5,535 nt of DNA from Bacteroidota bacterium (GTDB lineage: Bacteria; Bacteroidota; Bacteroidia; Bacteroidales; Prolixibacteraceae), in contig JAUYEQ010000678.1 of assembly GCA_030691295.1 (NCBI GenBank), positions 1 to 5,535 of the forward strand, in the 5' to 3' direction. The notes under the pieces were generated by a model. It did not search any database. It worked only from the letters and a program-made list of their open reading frames with translations, and had not been told where the DNA came from. This document shows, one piece after another, positions 1 to 5,535 of the stretch. Within the stretch, counting starts at the first letter, position 1. Every line of letters begins with the position of its first letter. The position numbers and the translations under genes are program-made.

Positions 1-218
1 TTTGCCCCCATCACGGCGATAATGAGAAATGTTTGTGCCGGAAACCGGAACCACTGATGATTGAAAAGCTAATCGCAAAATTTGGGATCAATCCAGAGGA
101 ATCTGTAATGATCGGCGACAGTGAATCGGATATGCAAGCTGCTGCCGGAGCCGGAATCCGGGGAATCAAAATCATGGCAAACCAGAATATTTTACCATAT
201 ATTTTAGAGTTGATTTAA
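1..218 (+). CDS. HAD-IIIA family phosphatase (GmhB / HisB-N type), C-terminal part
   Basis: This is the 3' end of a gene that starts before the window; the first complete codon is at 3 and TAA is at 216-218. The visible peptide opens with CPHHGDNEKCLCRKP. This is the Cys-x-His...Cys-x-Cys zinc loop followed by RKP that marks D,D-heptose 1,7-bisphosphate 7-phosphatase (GmhB) and the histidinol-phosphatase half of HisB. HAD motif IV follows as GDSESDMQAA, whose acidic residues bind Mg2+. The nucleophile Asp (motif I) lies upstream and is not seen. Known family role: cytosolic phosphate-monoester hydrolysis in LPS heptose or histidine synthesis. The zinc loop is short (six residues between His and the first Cys of CxC), nearer to HisB as I recall it than to the longer E. 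coli GmhB loop, so the substrate is unresolved. A TTG at 33 could be misread as a start, but the zinc loop lies upstream of it in frame. The stop overlaps the next start as TAATG, implying an operon. Confidence 0.85.
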   Translation, partial: CPHHGDNEKCLCRKPEPLMIEKLIAKFGINPEESVMIGDSESDMQAAAGAGIRGIKIMANQNILPYILELI

Positions 219-1045
219 TGAACGAGGGAACTTACATATTAGTAAACGGATCGTTTGTGCCGGTTGCCGAATACCGGATTTCATTGAAGGAATCAGACGG
301 ATTTTTGTTTTCGGAAAGAATTCGCGCGGTTCGGTCTGCTTTTCCATTTTTCAGGGAAACGCTTGAGATGATCAAACAGAAGCTGATGATTTTCAATCAG
401 TCGTTTCCTGATTTGACCGAAAACGATGGTGCAGAATTGAAGCGGCAGATGGAACGCACACTCACCAAAAACAAACATTTTTTAGGATCAATACTTTCTC
501 TTAGATTCTGGATTTCGGACCAGAAAATTCAGTATTCCATCCAAAGTGCCAAACACGAAAATGCTGGCTATGGACTGAATGACAAAGGTTTGTACGTAGC
601 TGTTTTTGATACTATCAGAAAATCGGTATCTTCACTTTCCAATACTTCTTTGGGATCAGAAATTAATTGGCGAATTGCGGGAAATTATCCAAAAGATGTT
701 GCTTCCGATGAGTTTTTGCTTTTGAATACAGATGGTCAAATCATAGAAGCAGTTGACTCAAATGTTTACCTGATAAAAGGAAGCAGGATAAAAGGGGCAT
801 CCATTTATCATGGAGCTTACGCCGATATTTCCAAGCCGCTCATGCTGAGTGTATTTAAAAAACTACAACTGGGTTACAATGAAAACGATGGAATAACAGA
901 ACAGGATATAAAAGAAGCAGATGAAATTTTTCTGGTAAATGCGATTGATGGAATCCGTTGGGTAGTTGGTTTTGAAGGCAAACGCTATTTCAACAATACA
1001 ATCAGAAAAATCAATGATTTATTTGTCAGGAGTCTGCTTAGTTAA
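218..1045 (+). CDS. Class IV aminotransferase-fold protein, probably lacking the PLP lysine
   Basis: This 275-aa protein has the usual length of the branched-chain aminotransferase / aminodeoxychorismate lyase fold. Family landmarks are the N-terminal YILVNGSFVP strand, DEFLLLNTDGQIIEAVDSNVYLI (164-186, with E177 and N182 in the E-x-x-x-S-N element) and the C-terminal ADEIFLVNAIDGI (234-246). Key catalytic positions are altered. The lysine normally about 20 residues before the DE pair is Ser144. The segment usually reading FFxEHLxRL is FFRETLEMI (44-52), losing the His (T48) and the phosphate-binding Arg (M51). The pGITR-like turn reads ADISK (202-206). The reading frame is intact, so this is not obviously a pseudogene. 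It may be a PLP-independent or inactive paralogue, and no specific substrate can be assigned. It starts inside the stop codon of the upstream HAD gene (translational coupling) and ends tail-to-tail over yqgE. No Shine-Dalgarno is visible. Confidence 0.8.
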   Translation: MNEGTYILVNGSFVPVAEYRISLKESDGFLFSERIRAVRSAFPFFRETLEMIKQKLMIFNQSFPDLTENDGAELKRQMERTLTKNKHFLGSILSLRFWISDQKIQYSIQSAKHENAGYGLNDKGLYVAVFDTIRKSVSSLSNTSLGSEINWRIAGNYPKDVASDEFLLLNTDGQIIEAVDSNVYLIKGSRIKGASIYHGAYADISKPLMLSVFKKLQLGYNENDGITEQDIKEADEIFLVNAIDGIRWVVGFEGKRYFNNTIRKINDLFVRSLLS

Positions 1046-1628
1046 GCGATGGGTTTTCAGGAAAATTTTCCCACATCGAATATCTTCCGCCAACAGACCG
1101 AACCGATTCGACCCACATCTCATTTTCTTCGATGCTCATAAGATCGGCTTGTGCAAGATCGGTTACCAGCCATGAATTTTCTTTGATTTCTTCTTCAAGC
1201 TGTCCAGGGTCCCATCCTGAATATCCCAGGAAGAAACGAACCTGATTTGAGTGAACCAAACCCAGTTTAATCTGGCGTTTTAGGGCTTCAAAATCGCCAC
1301 CCCAATAAAGATCTTCTTTTATGTGAAGGCTTCCCGGGATCATATCGCCAAGCGTATGTATGAAATAAATTGAATCGGTTCCAACAGGACCGCCAATGTG
1401 AATTTCAGAATCGAAGTCGGGAAAATCATCAAACAAATCCTCAACCGGATAATCTACTTTTTTATTCAGTATAAAACCAACAGCACCTTTTTCGCTGTAT
1501 GAAGCCAGAATAATGATTGATCGGTTAAAATAGCTTCCTGCCAAAAAAGGTTCTGCAATCAGTACATGCCCCATTTTTGGAGCAATGTGATTTGTTTCTA
1601 TCCGGAATATGTTCATATCTAATTTCAT
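1038..1628 (-). CDS. yqgE: YqgE/AlgH family protein (DUF179)
   Basis: This 196-aa protein has full family length and the hallmarks of YqgE/AlgH: MGHVLIAEPFL (19-29), FNRSIIIL followed by EKGAVGFILNK (34-56), IHIGGPVGTDSIYFIH (76-91), LYWGGDFEAL (107-116) and the signature GYSGWDPGQLEEE (135-147) followed by WLV (153-155). The family is a conserved cytosolic protein of unknown biochemical function. Its AlgH name comes from alginate regulation in Pseudomonas, which does not transfer to this organism. ATG at 1628 is chosen because it follows a candidate promoter at a reasonable distance. An in-frame ATG at 1616 (residue 5) would also leave the conserved core intact. Its last 8 bp overlap the 3' end of the convergent aminotransferase-like gene. 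It is separated by 193 bp from the ftsB-like gene on the same strand and probably has its own promoter. Confidence 0.95.
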   Translation of the reverse strand: MKLDMNIFRIETNHIAPKMGHVLIAEPFLAGSYFNRSIIILASYSEKGAVGFILNKKVDYPVEDLFDDFPDFDSEIHIGGPVGTDSIYFIHTLGDMIPGSLHIKEDLYWGGDFEALKRQIKLGLVHSNQVRFFLGYSGWDPGQLEEEIKENSWLVTDLAQADLMSIEENEMWVESVRSVGGRYSMWENFPENPSLN

Positions 1629-1648
1629 AGGTCGAACTTATTATTCGG

Positions 1649-1679
1649 AAAATATAGTAAATCTCAGACTTTTTTCAAA
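1649..1679 (-). promoter_or_regulatory. Candidate Bacteroidota promoter for yqgE
   Basis: On the minus strand TTTG (1679-1676) is followed after exactly 19 nt by TATATTTT (1656-1649). This matches 7 of 8 positions of the Bacteroidota -7 element TAnnTTTG, and the spacing lies in the usual 17-23 nt range for a TTTG -33 box. The -7 box ends 20 nt before the chosen ATG at 1628, predicting a short leader. The motif was seen by eye in AT-rich DNA, so chance occurrence is possible. Confidence 0.5.
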
Positions 1680-1704
1680 AGAATAATTCACTTTTTTGAA
1701 AAAA
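1668..1704. repeat. Pair of ACTTTTTT[C/G]AAAA direct repeats, 22 bp apart
   Basis: ACTTTTTTCAAAA at 1668-1680 recurs as ACTTTTTTGAAAA at 1690-1702, offset by 22 bp (about two helical turns). The two copies also form an inverted repeat, TTCAAAA (1674-1680) with TTTTGAA (1694-1700). The first copy covers the candidate -33 box of yqgE. It could be a protein-binding site, an A-tract bend, or simple low-complexity AT-rich sequence. Confidence 0.4.
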
Positions 1705-1800
1705 TATACAAAATACTTAATGTTAGGGATTTGAATAGCTTTTAGCTGTGAATCTCAAAGCCTGAACTGGCTCATATTAGCTATGGAAAAGGTTGAAATA

Positions 1801-1816
1801 AAGACAATGATGTCTT
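1801..1816 (-). terminator. Weak hairpin after the ftsB-like gene, possible terminator
   Basis: AAGACA and TGTCTT form a perfect 6-bp stem with a 4-nt loop, 5 nt beyond the TAG stop of the ftsB-like gene. On the minus strand the sequence after the stem is TATTTC. The stem is short and AT-rich and the T-tract is poor, so termination would be weak at best. Confidence 0.3.
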
Positions 1817-1821
1817 AAAAT

Positions 1822-2130
1822 CTAATTTTCTTCAACAATTAAGAAAATATCTTCATTCGCTTTTTTCATTAAAAATTGCTCGCGGGCAAATTTTTCAAGG
1901 TTCTCATCGTTGGTTTGAAGCTCATACAATTTTCGTTTGTCGGCTTCAATCTTTTGTTTGTAGAAATCAACCTGTGCTTCAAGTTGAGCCAAATCGCTCA
2001 AATTTTGATTGTGTTTTTTTAAATTATTTTCATCAAAGAACATTACCCAAACTACAAATACTGCAAAAGCTATAAGGTATTTATTCGCAACATTCTTCAG
2101 TATTATTATGGACAATTCTTTGGCTTTCAT
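1822..2130 (-). CDS. FtsB/DivIC-like septum formation initiator protein
   Basis: This 102-aa protein has the classic FtsB/DivIC plan: a short cytoplasmic N-terminus, one membrane-spanning helix (about 17-33, NKYLIAFAVFVVWVMFF), then an extracytoplasmic coiled coil rich in charged residues (about 36-75), and the conserved tail EKFAREQFLMKKANEDIFLI (79-98). That tail matches the family's 'E..AREkf.mkk..Edvf.i' ending. In other bacteria such proteins join FtsL and FtsQ/DivIB in the divisome and help activate septal peptidoglycan synthesis, so the same role is inferred. It starts with ATG at 2130 without a Shine-Dalgarno, 16 nt downstream of a perfect TAnnTTTG box. A strong terminator separates it from the upstream dehydrogenase gene, so it is probably its own transcription unit. 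FtsB and DivIC cannot be told apart from sequence alone. Confidence 0.9.
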   Translation of the reverse strand: MKAKELSIIILKNVANKYLIAFAVFVVWVMFFDENNLKKHNQNLSDLAQLEAQVDFYKQKIEADKRKLYELQTNDENLEKFAREQFLMKKANEDIFLIVEEN

Positions 2131-2146
2131 ATCGATTGATTTGAAA

Positions 2147-2154
2147 CAAAAATA
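2147..2154 (-). promoter_or_regulatory. -7 promoter box for the ftsB-like gene
   Basis: Minus-strand TATTTTTG is an exact match to TAnnTTTG, 16 nt before the ATG at 2130 and downstream of the dehydrogenase terminator. No TTTG is found at the expected -33 position, which overlaps the terminator stem, so support rests on the -7 box and the context. Confidence 0.4.
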
Positions 2155-2171
2155 GACTATTTTGATTGAAA

Positions 2172-2202
2172 TAAAAAGAGGTGAAAAATATCCACCTCCT
2201 TT
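2172..2202 (-). terminator. Intrinsic terminator of the P5C dehydrogenase gene
   Basis: Read on the minus strand, AAAGGAGGTG (2202-2193) pairs with CACCTCTTTT (2183-2174), giving a 10-bp stem with one G-U wobble. The loop is 9 nt, and the stem runs into TTTTTATTTC. It begins 22 nt after the dehydrogenase stop codon. The wobble becomes an A-C mismatch on the plus strand, and the run of T is better on the minus strand, which fixes the orientation. Confidence 0.85.
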
Positions 2203-2224
2203 AATTTATGCTCTTTTAATTTTT

Positions 2225-3862
2225 TTACTCCTGATCAGGCAAAAAGCTTGGATACATATAGTTTTTCTGCAGAACGAAATTTTCTTTAATTGTCCGGATG
2301 GAAGTCCAGCGAAGGAAATTAAACACCGAACCTGCTTTGTCGTTTGTACCGGAACCACGGCCTCCTCCGAAAGGTTGCTGACCAACTACCGCGCCGGTAG
2401 GCTTGTCATTGATGTAAAAGTTGCCGGCTGCATTTTCGAGTCGTTTTGTAAGGTGTTCAATGCTGTATCTGTCCTGAGAAAAGATGGCGCCGGTTAATGC
2501 GTAAATAGAAGTGCGGTCCAGAATATCAATTGTTTTTTCCAATTCCTCGTCCTCATATACAAAAATGGTAAGTACAGGCCCGAAAAGCTCTTCCACCATC
2601 GTGATGTAATCGGCTTTTTTCGCAAGTATCACCGTTGGTTCAATAAAATAGCCTACTGATTTATCACATTTTCCGCCAAATAAAACTTCGGCATCGGCAT
2701 CCTTGCGGGCTGATTCAATAAAACCAGCAAGTTTATCGAACGATGATTCATCGATTACCGCATTTACAAAATTGGTAAAATCTTCAGGAGGCCCCATTTT
2801 AACAGTAGCCAGTTCATTGCCTAGCCGCGTGCAAACATCATCCCAGATGCTGCGTGGAACATAGGCTCTTGAAGCAGCCGAACATTTCTGACCCTGATAT
2901 TCAAAAGCGCCCCGAACCATTGAAATAGCCACGGCTTGCGGATCGGCAGTAGGATCGGCAAAAATGAAATCTTTCCCACCTGTTTCGCCTACAATGCGCG
3001 GATAGGTTTTGTACTTATATATATTTTCTCCGATGGTTTTCCAGATACTTTGGAAGACACCGGTTGATCCTGTAAAATGTATTCCTCCAAAATCGGGCGA
3101 CTGAAGCACCACATCGGCGGCAGCAGGACCTCCGACATACACCAGATTAATTACGCCATCGGGTAAACCGGCTTCCTGAAAAACTTCCATGATAACAGCA
3201 GCAGAATAAACAGCAGTTTTTGAAGGTTTCCATACCACCACATTACCCATCATGGCTGGGGCAGCGGGCAGATTTCCTGCAATCGAAGTAAAATTAAAAG
3301 GCGTAAGGGCAAAAACAAAGCCTTCAAGCGACCTGAATTCATTGTAATTCCAGATCCCCGGAGCCGATTCTGGTTGCATTTTATATATGTCGGTCATGCA
3401 TTTCACACCAAACCTGAAGAAATCAGCCATTTCGCAAGCTGCATCAATTTCGGCCTGATACGCATTTTTTGATTGCCCGAGCATGGTTGCGGCATTGATT
3501 TTTGCCCGGTACGGACCTGCCAGAAGATCAGCTGCTTTCAGGAAAATAGCGGCACGATGGTGCCATGCCATTGAATTCCATTTTTCACGGGCCATCATTG
3601 CAGCGTCAATGGCCATTTGAACGTGAGAGGCATCGCCCTGATAATAATATCCGAGTGTGTGTTTAATCTCGTGGGGCGGAGAAATCCGGATACGGCGATC
3701 GGTCGTAACTTCTTTACCTCCAATGATCATAGGTAATTCAAGCTCTTTTGAACGTAAATCGTTCAGCATTTCCTTTAATTCTACTCTCTCGGGCGACCCT
3801 GGTGCGTAACTTTTTATGGGTTCGTTTTTTGCAACCGGAATATTGAAAAATCCTTTCGACAT
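2225..3862 (-). CDS. pruA: L-glutamate gamma-semialdehyde (1-pyrroline-5-carboxylate) dehydrogenase
   Basis: This 545-aa protein is a full-length aldehyde dehydrogenase of the stand-alone P5C dehydrogenase type, close in length and motifs to eukaryotic ALDH4A1 rather than bifunctional PutA. It oxidises glutamate semialdehyde (the open form of P5C) to glutamate with NAD+, the last step of proline and arginine/ornithine breakdown in the cytosol. Visible motifs: TPFNFTS with oxyanion-hole Asn190, WKPS (211-214) for cofactor binding, FTGSTG (263-268) closing the Rossmann fold, GETGGKD with general base Glu293, GQKCSAASR with nucleophile Cys327, EELFGPV (424-430) and PFGGGRGSGTND (497-508). All catalytic residues are present. 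ATG at 3862 fits the family N-terminus. No proline dehydrogenase lies in the window. A strong terminator follows, and the gene is divergent from the sensor kinase. Confidence 0.96.
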   Translation of the reverse strand: MSKGFFNIPVAKNEPIKSYAPGSPERVELKEMLNDLRSKELELPMIIGGKEVTTDRRIRISPPHEIKHTLGYYYQGDASHVQMAIDAAMMAREKWNSMAWHHRAAIFLKAADLLAGPYRAKINAATMLGQSKNAYQAEIDAACEMADFFRFGVKCMTDIYKMQPESAPGIWNYNEFRSLEGFVFALTPFNFTSIAGNLPAAPAMMGNVVVWKPSKTAVYSAAVIMEVFQEAGLPDGVINLVYVGGPAAADVVLQSPDFGGIHFTGSTGVFQSIWKTIGENIYKYKTYPRIVGETGGKDFIFADPTADPQAVAISMVRGAFEYQGQKCSAASRAYVPRSIWDDVCTRLGNELATVKMGPPEDFTNFVNAVIDESSFDKLAGFIESARKDADAEVLFGGKCDKSVGYFIEPTVILAKKADYITMVEELFGPVLTIFVYEDEELEKTIDILDRTSIYALTGAIFSQDRYSIEHLTKRLENAAGNFYINDKPTGAVVGQQPFGGGRGSGTNDKAGSVFNFLRWTSIRTIKENFVLQKNYMYPSFLPDQE

Positions 3863-3902
3863 AGCTTTATTTATTATTTTAAAAACTTGAAATTCGATTT
3901 TT

Positions 3903-3910
3903 CAAAATTA
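3903..3910 (-). promoter_or_regulatory. -7 promoter box for pruA
   Basis: Minus-strand TAATTTTG matches TAnnTTTG exactly and ends about 40 nt before the pruA ATG. A TTTG at the -33 spacing is absent (TTTA occurs slightly too far upstream), so the promoter assignment is tentative. Confidence 0.4.
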
Positions 3911-3979
3911 TAGGTTTTAGCTATTTTAATTCCTAATAAAAATCACCTTTAAAAAAACAGGAAAATACCCTGAAACGTG

Positions 3980-4009
3980 TTTGGAAATTAAATTTTACTA
4001 TATTTATTG
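3980..4009 (+). promoter_or_regulatory. Weak candidate promoter for the sensor kinase
   Basis: TTTG at 3980-3983 precedes an imperfect -7-like stretch, TATATTTATTG (3999-4009). The spacer is 15 nt to TATATTTA or 17 nt to TATTTATTG, neither of which is an exact TAnnTTTG. It lies 32 nt before the ATG at 4042 in the only non-coding gap upstream of this gene, so position is the main support. Confidence 0.25.
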
Positions 4010-4041
4010 CCTCAATAAATCTGAATGGTGATCGCTATTTC

Positions 4042-5535
4042 ATGCTAAAATTTATATCAAACTCTATTGCCGACCATTTTCATGTTGAAACAAAAAACGA
4101 CATCCTGAAAATAATTGGTCTTCACGTGTTTATTGTTCTGGGTATTTTATCCGGGCTAATAATGTTTATTAAGGATTTAGTCGGATTTTCTGCCTATAAA
4201 TGTTTGCCCGGTGATATATCAATACTGATTGTTTTTGGTCTTGCGTTATATGGACTGCGTACTATAAGAGTCAGTTGGGCAGTGAATGTCTTTTACTTGA
4301 TTCCGTTTGCATCCTACTTTTTCTTCATTGCAAAAAACTATTCAATTTTTCCGAATCACCTGTCCGTTCCATATACTTTGTGGTCATTAACCCCATTCCT
4401 TCTTTTCTTCCTGATTTTTGGCAACGAAAAAAAAAACATTTCACTTTTTTACCTGATTTCATTTCTGACTTTGCTTTTTCATACTTATTTGGCCGGGCTG
4501 ACAGATTTATTGTTCGTTTTTAAATGGGATGTAGGGTCAGGCTATATAAATCCGTTTATAACTTTAACCGTTTTTTACTTTATCGTTCTATTAATTGCCT
4601 GGAACTTTTATTCTGTTTTGAATGAACTTAAGGCACAAAATGAAAAAACTGAGAATCTTATTAATCAAACAGTGCGGTCTTTGTCTCAGGGTTTTTTGCT
4701 TCTTGAGGTTGACAAAGACGAATTCGGAACACCTACTCATTTGGTCGTCAGGAAAACAAATCCCGCTTTTGAACGGCTGTTTAAAATTACTTCGCGCGAA
4801 ATAAAAGATCAAAAGGCAGATGATGTGTTCCCCAAAATATTCAGGGGTGCTTTCGACTGGAACAGACAATATCTGAATTCCAAAAAGAAGCATTTTTCCT
4901 TTTATATCGATCATCTTGACCGGTATTATGAAGTAGAAACGTTTAAGCTTACCAATGAGCAGATTGTGAGTCTGTTCATTGATGTTAGTGCCAAACAAAA
5001 GATGATTATTGATCTTAATGAAAGCAAACAACGGTTTCAGGTACTGCTTGAAGCAATTCCTGATATGTTTTTTATTATTGACAAAGATGGCATATATGTA
5101 GATTTTGTATTTAAAGCATCCGAGGCACTAAAAATAAAACCTGAAGACATCATCGGAAATTCAATTTTTGAAGTTGGGTTTTCAGAAAAAATGTCAAGCA
5201 AGATTTTCCAATGTATCCAGCAATGTATTGAAATGGATAGCATTGAAACGATTGAATACGCTCTGGAAATTGAGGCTGCATCGGCAATGTTCGAAATGCG
5301 CATTGCCAGGCTGAATGACCATTCGGTAATTTCGCTTGCCCGTGATATTACGAAAAGAAAAGTGGCGGAGATAAATCTTGAAGAAGCAAAAAACAGGGCA
5401 GAAGAATCTGACCGGCTAAAAACGGCCTTCCTTGCAAATATTTCACACGAAATACGGACCCCGATGAATGCAATAATCGGATTCTCTAAAATGGTGGGTT
5501 CTTCGGATTTCGACGATCATGAAAAGGCCAAATTT
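4042..5535 (+). CDS. Membrane sensor histidine kinase with two PAS domains, N-terminal part
   Basis: The frame is open from 3940 through the window end. ATG at 4042 is its first ATG, and no GTG or TTG precedes it in frame, so 498 residues are visible. Hydrophobic segments near 24-43, 59-72, 79-97, 111-127, 133-153 and 172-192 suggest about six membrane helices; I cannot assign this region to a named sensor domain. Next come a short linker (194-207), a first PAS-like domain (about 208-320), a second (about 328-438, ending in the typical [10 protein letters not shown]), a coiled linker, and the HisKA dimerisation helix. Phosphoacceptor His469 sits in the H-box [16 protein letters not shown]. 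The ATP-binding domain, and any receiver domain, lie beyond the window. The expected role is an inner-membrane kinase that autophosphorylates on His469 and passes phosphate to an unseen regulator. The ligand is unknown. An A10 run interrupts the membrane domain (codons 129-132). Confidence 0.93.
   Translation, partial: MLKFISNSIADHFHVETKNDILKIIGLHVFIVLGILSGLIMFIKDLVGFSAYKCLPGDISILIVFGLALYGLRTIRVSWAVNVFYLIPFASYFFFIAKNYSIFPNHLSVPYTLWSLTPFLLFFLIFGNEKKNISLFYLISFLTLLFHTYLAGLTDLLFVFKWDVGSGYINPFITLTVFYFIVLLIAWNFYSVLNELKAQNEKTENLINQTVRSLSQGFLLLEVDKDEFGTPTHLVVRKTNPAFERLFKITSREIKDQKADDVFPKIFRGAFDWNRQYLNSKKKHFSFYIDHLDRYYEVETFKLTNEQIVSLFIDVSAKQKMIIDLNESKQRFQVLLEAIPDMFFIIDKDGIYVDFVFKASEALKIKPEDIIGNSIFEVGFSEKMSSKIFQCIQQCIEMDSIETIEYALEIEAASAMFEMRIARLNDHSVISLARDITKRKVAEINLEEAKNRAEESDRLKTAFLANISHEIRTPMNAIIGFSKMVGSSDFDDHEKAKF
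4427..4436 (+). repeat. A10 homopolymer inside the sensor kinase gene
   Basis: Ten consecutive A residues cover parts of codons Glu129 to Asn132, in the loop between the predicted fourth and fifth membrane helices. Tracts of this length can slip during replication or transcription, and a one-base change would shift the frame well before the PAS and kinase domains. The frame is intact as given. Confidence 0.9.

Larger units (their letters stand above)
1629..1821. other. Intergenic gap between the ftsB-like gene and yqgE
   Basis: No coding sequence or RNA gene was recognised here. The gap holds the yqgE promoter candidate and the T/A-tract repeat pair in its left half, and a weak hairpin (1801-1816) next to the ftsB-like stop codon. 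In the middle is a nested inverted repeat: ATAGCT (1735-1740) with AGCTAT (1779-1784), enclosing AGCC (1759-1762) with GGCT (1769-1772). No T-run follows either outer arm, so it does not look like a terminator. Confidence 0.6.

Noticed and set aside
33..218. A short complete gene starting at TTG 33.
   Set aside because: The frame is open back to the window edge and encodes the first half of the zinc motif upstream of 33, so this is the end of a longer gene.
1046..1078. Possible bidirectional terminator: CGATGGG and CCCACATCG arms around the palindrome GGAAAATTTTCC (1060-1071).
   Set aside because: The stem needs a bulge, no T-run follows on either strand, and it lies inside the yqgE coding sequence.
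2162..2497. Open plus-strand frame of 111 codons.
   Set aside because: It lies mostly antisense to the well-supported pruA coding sequence and shows no recognisable motif.
3958..3972. CAGG-N7-CCTG inverted repeat between pruA and the kinase, as a possible operator.
   Set aside because: Four-base arms with no extension are expected by chance.
4275..4523. Open plus-strand frame of 82 codons.
   Set aside because: It is an out-of-frame reading of the membrane region of the sensor kinase, whose own frame is continuous.
4591..5303. Two minus-strand open frames (4591-5031 and 5037-5303).
   Set aside because: Both are antisense to the PAS domains of the sensor kinase and resemble no known protein.
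1..5535. tRNA/rRNA genes, CRISPR arrays, insertion sequences, attachment sites or an anti-phage system.
   Set aside because: No cloverleaf, repeat-spacer pattern, transposase, terminal repeats or defence-protein motif was seen; nearly all of the sequence is explained by ordinary genes.

Overview
The window looks like chromosomal DNA from a member of the Bacteroidota, probably a Bacteroidales/Marinilabiliales-type organism; this is an inference. It is AT-rich, and none of the visible starts has a Shine-Dalgarno sequence. Several starts are preceded by the Bacteroidota -7 promoter motif TAnnTTTG. The gene set also fits: stand-alone YqgE, a small DivIC/FtsB protein, a ~545-residue stand-alone P5C dehydrogenase, and a PAS-containing sensor kinase. 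Nothing indicates a plasmid, phage, transposon, CRISPR array or RNA gene.

Layout. (1) 1-1045, + strand: the 3' end of a HAD-IIIA phosphatase (GmhB/HisB-N type, with its Cys/His zinc loop) is joined by a TAATG stop/start overlap to a class IV aminotransferase-fold protein. (2) 1038-1628, - strand: yqgE/algH, convergent with the aminotransferase-like gene and overlapping its 3' end by 8 bp. (3) 1629-1821: a non-coding gap with a candidate yqgE promoter and some short repeats. (4) 1822-2130, - strand: a DivIC/FtsB-like septum protein. (5) 2131-2224: a strong intrinsic terminator for the next gene and a -7 box for the ftsB-like gene. (6) 2225-3862, - strand: L-glutamate gamma-semialdehyde (P5C) dehydrogenase. 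(7) 3863-4041: a divergent intergenic promoter region. (8) 4042 to the window end, + strand: the N-terminal 498 codons of a multi-TM, two-PAS sensor histidine kinase, cut just after its H-box.

The genes serve different housekeeping roles: sugar or amino-acid phosphate metabolism, division, proline/arginine catabolism and sensing. They are separated by their own promoters and a terminator, so only the HAD/aminotransferase-like pair is a convincing operon. I do not see a novel multi-gene system. The most interesting observation is that the class IV aminotransferase-like protein has Ser where the PLP-binding Lys should be. It has also lost the usual His and Arg of the phosphate-binding segment, so it may not be an aminotransferase at all. 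Second is an A10 tract inside the membrane domain of the sensor kinase.
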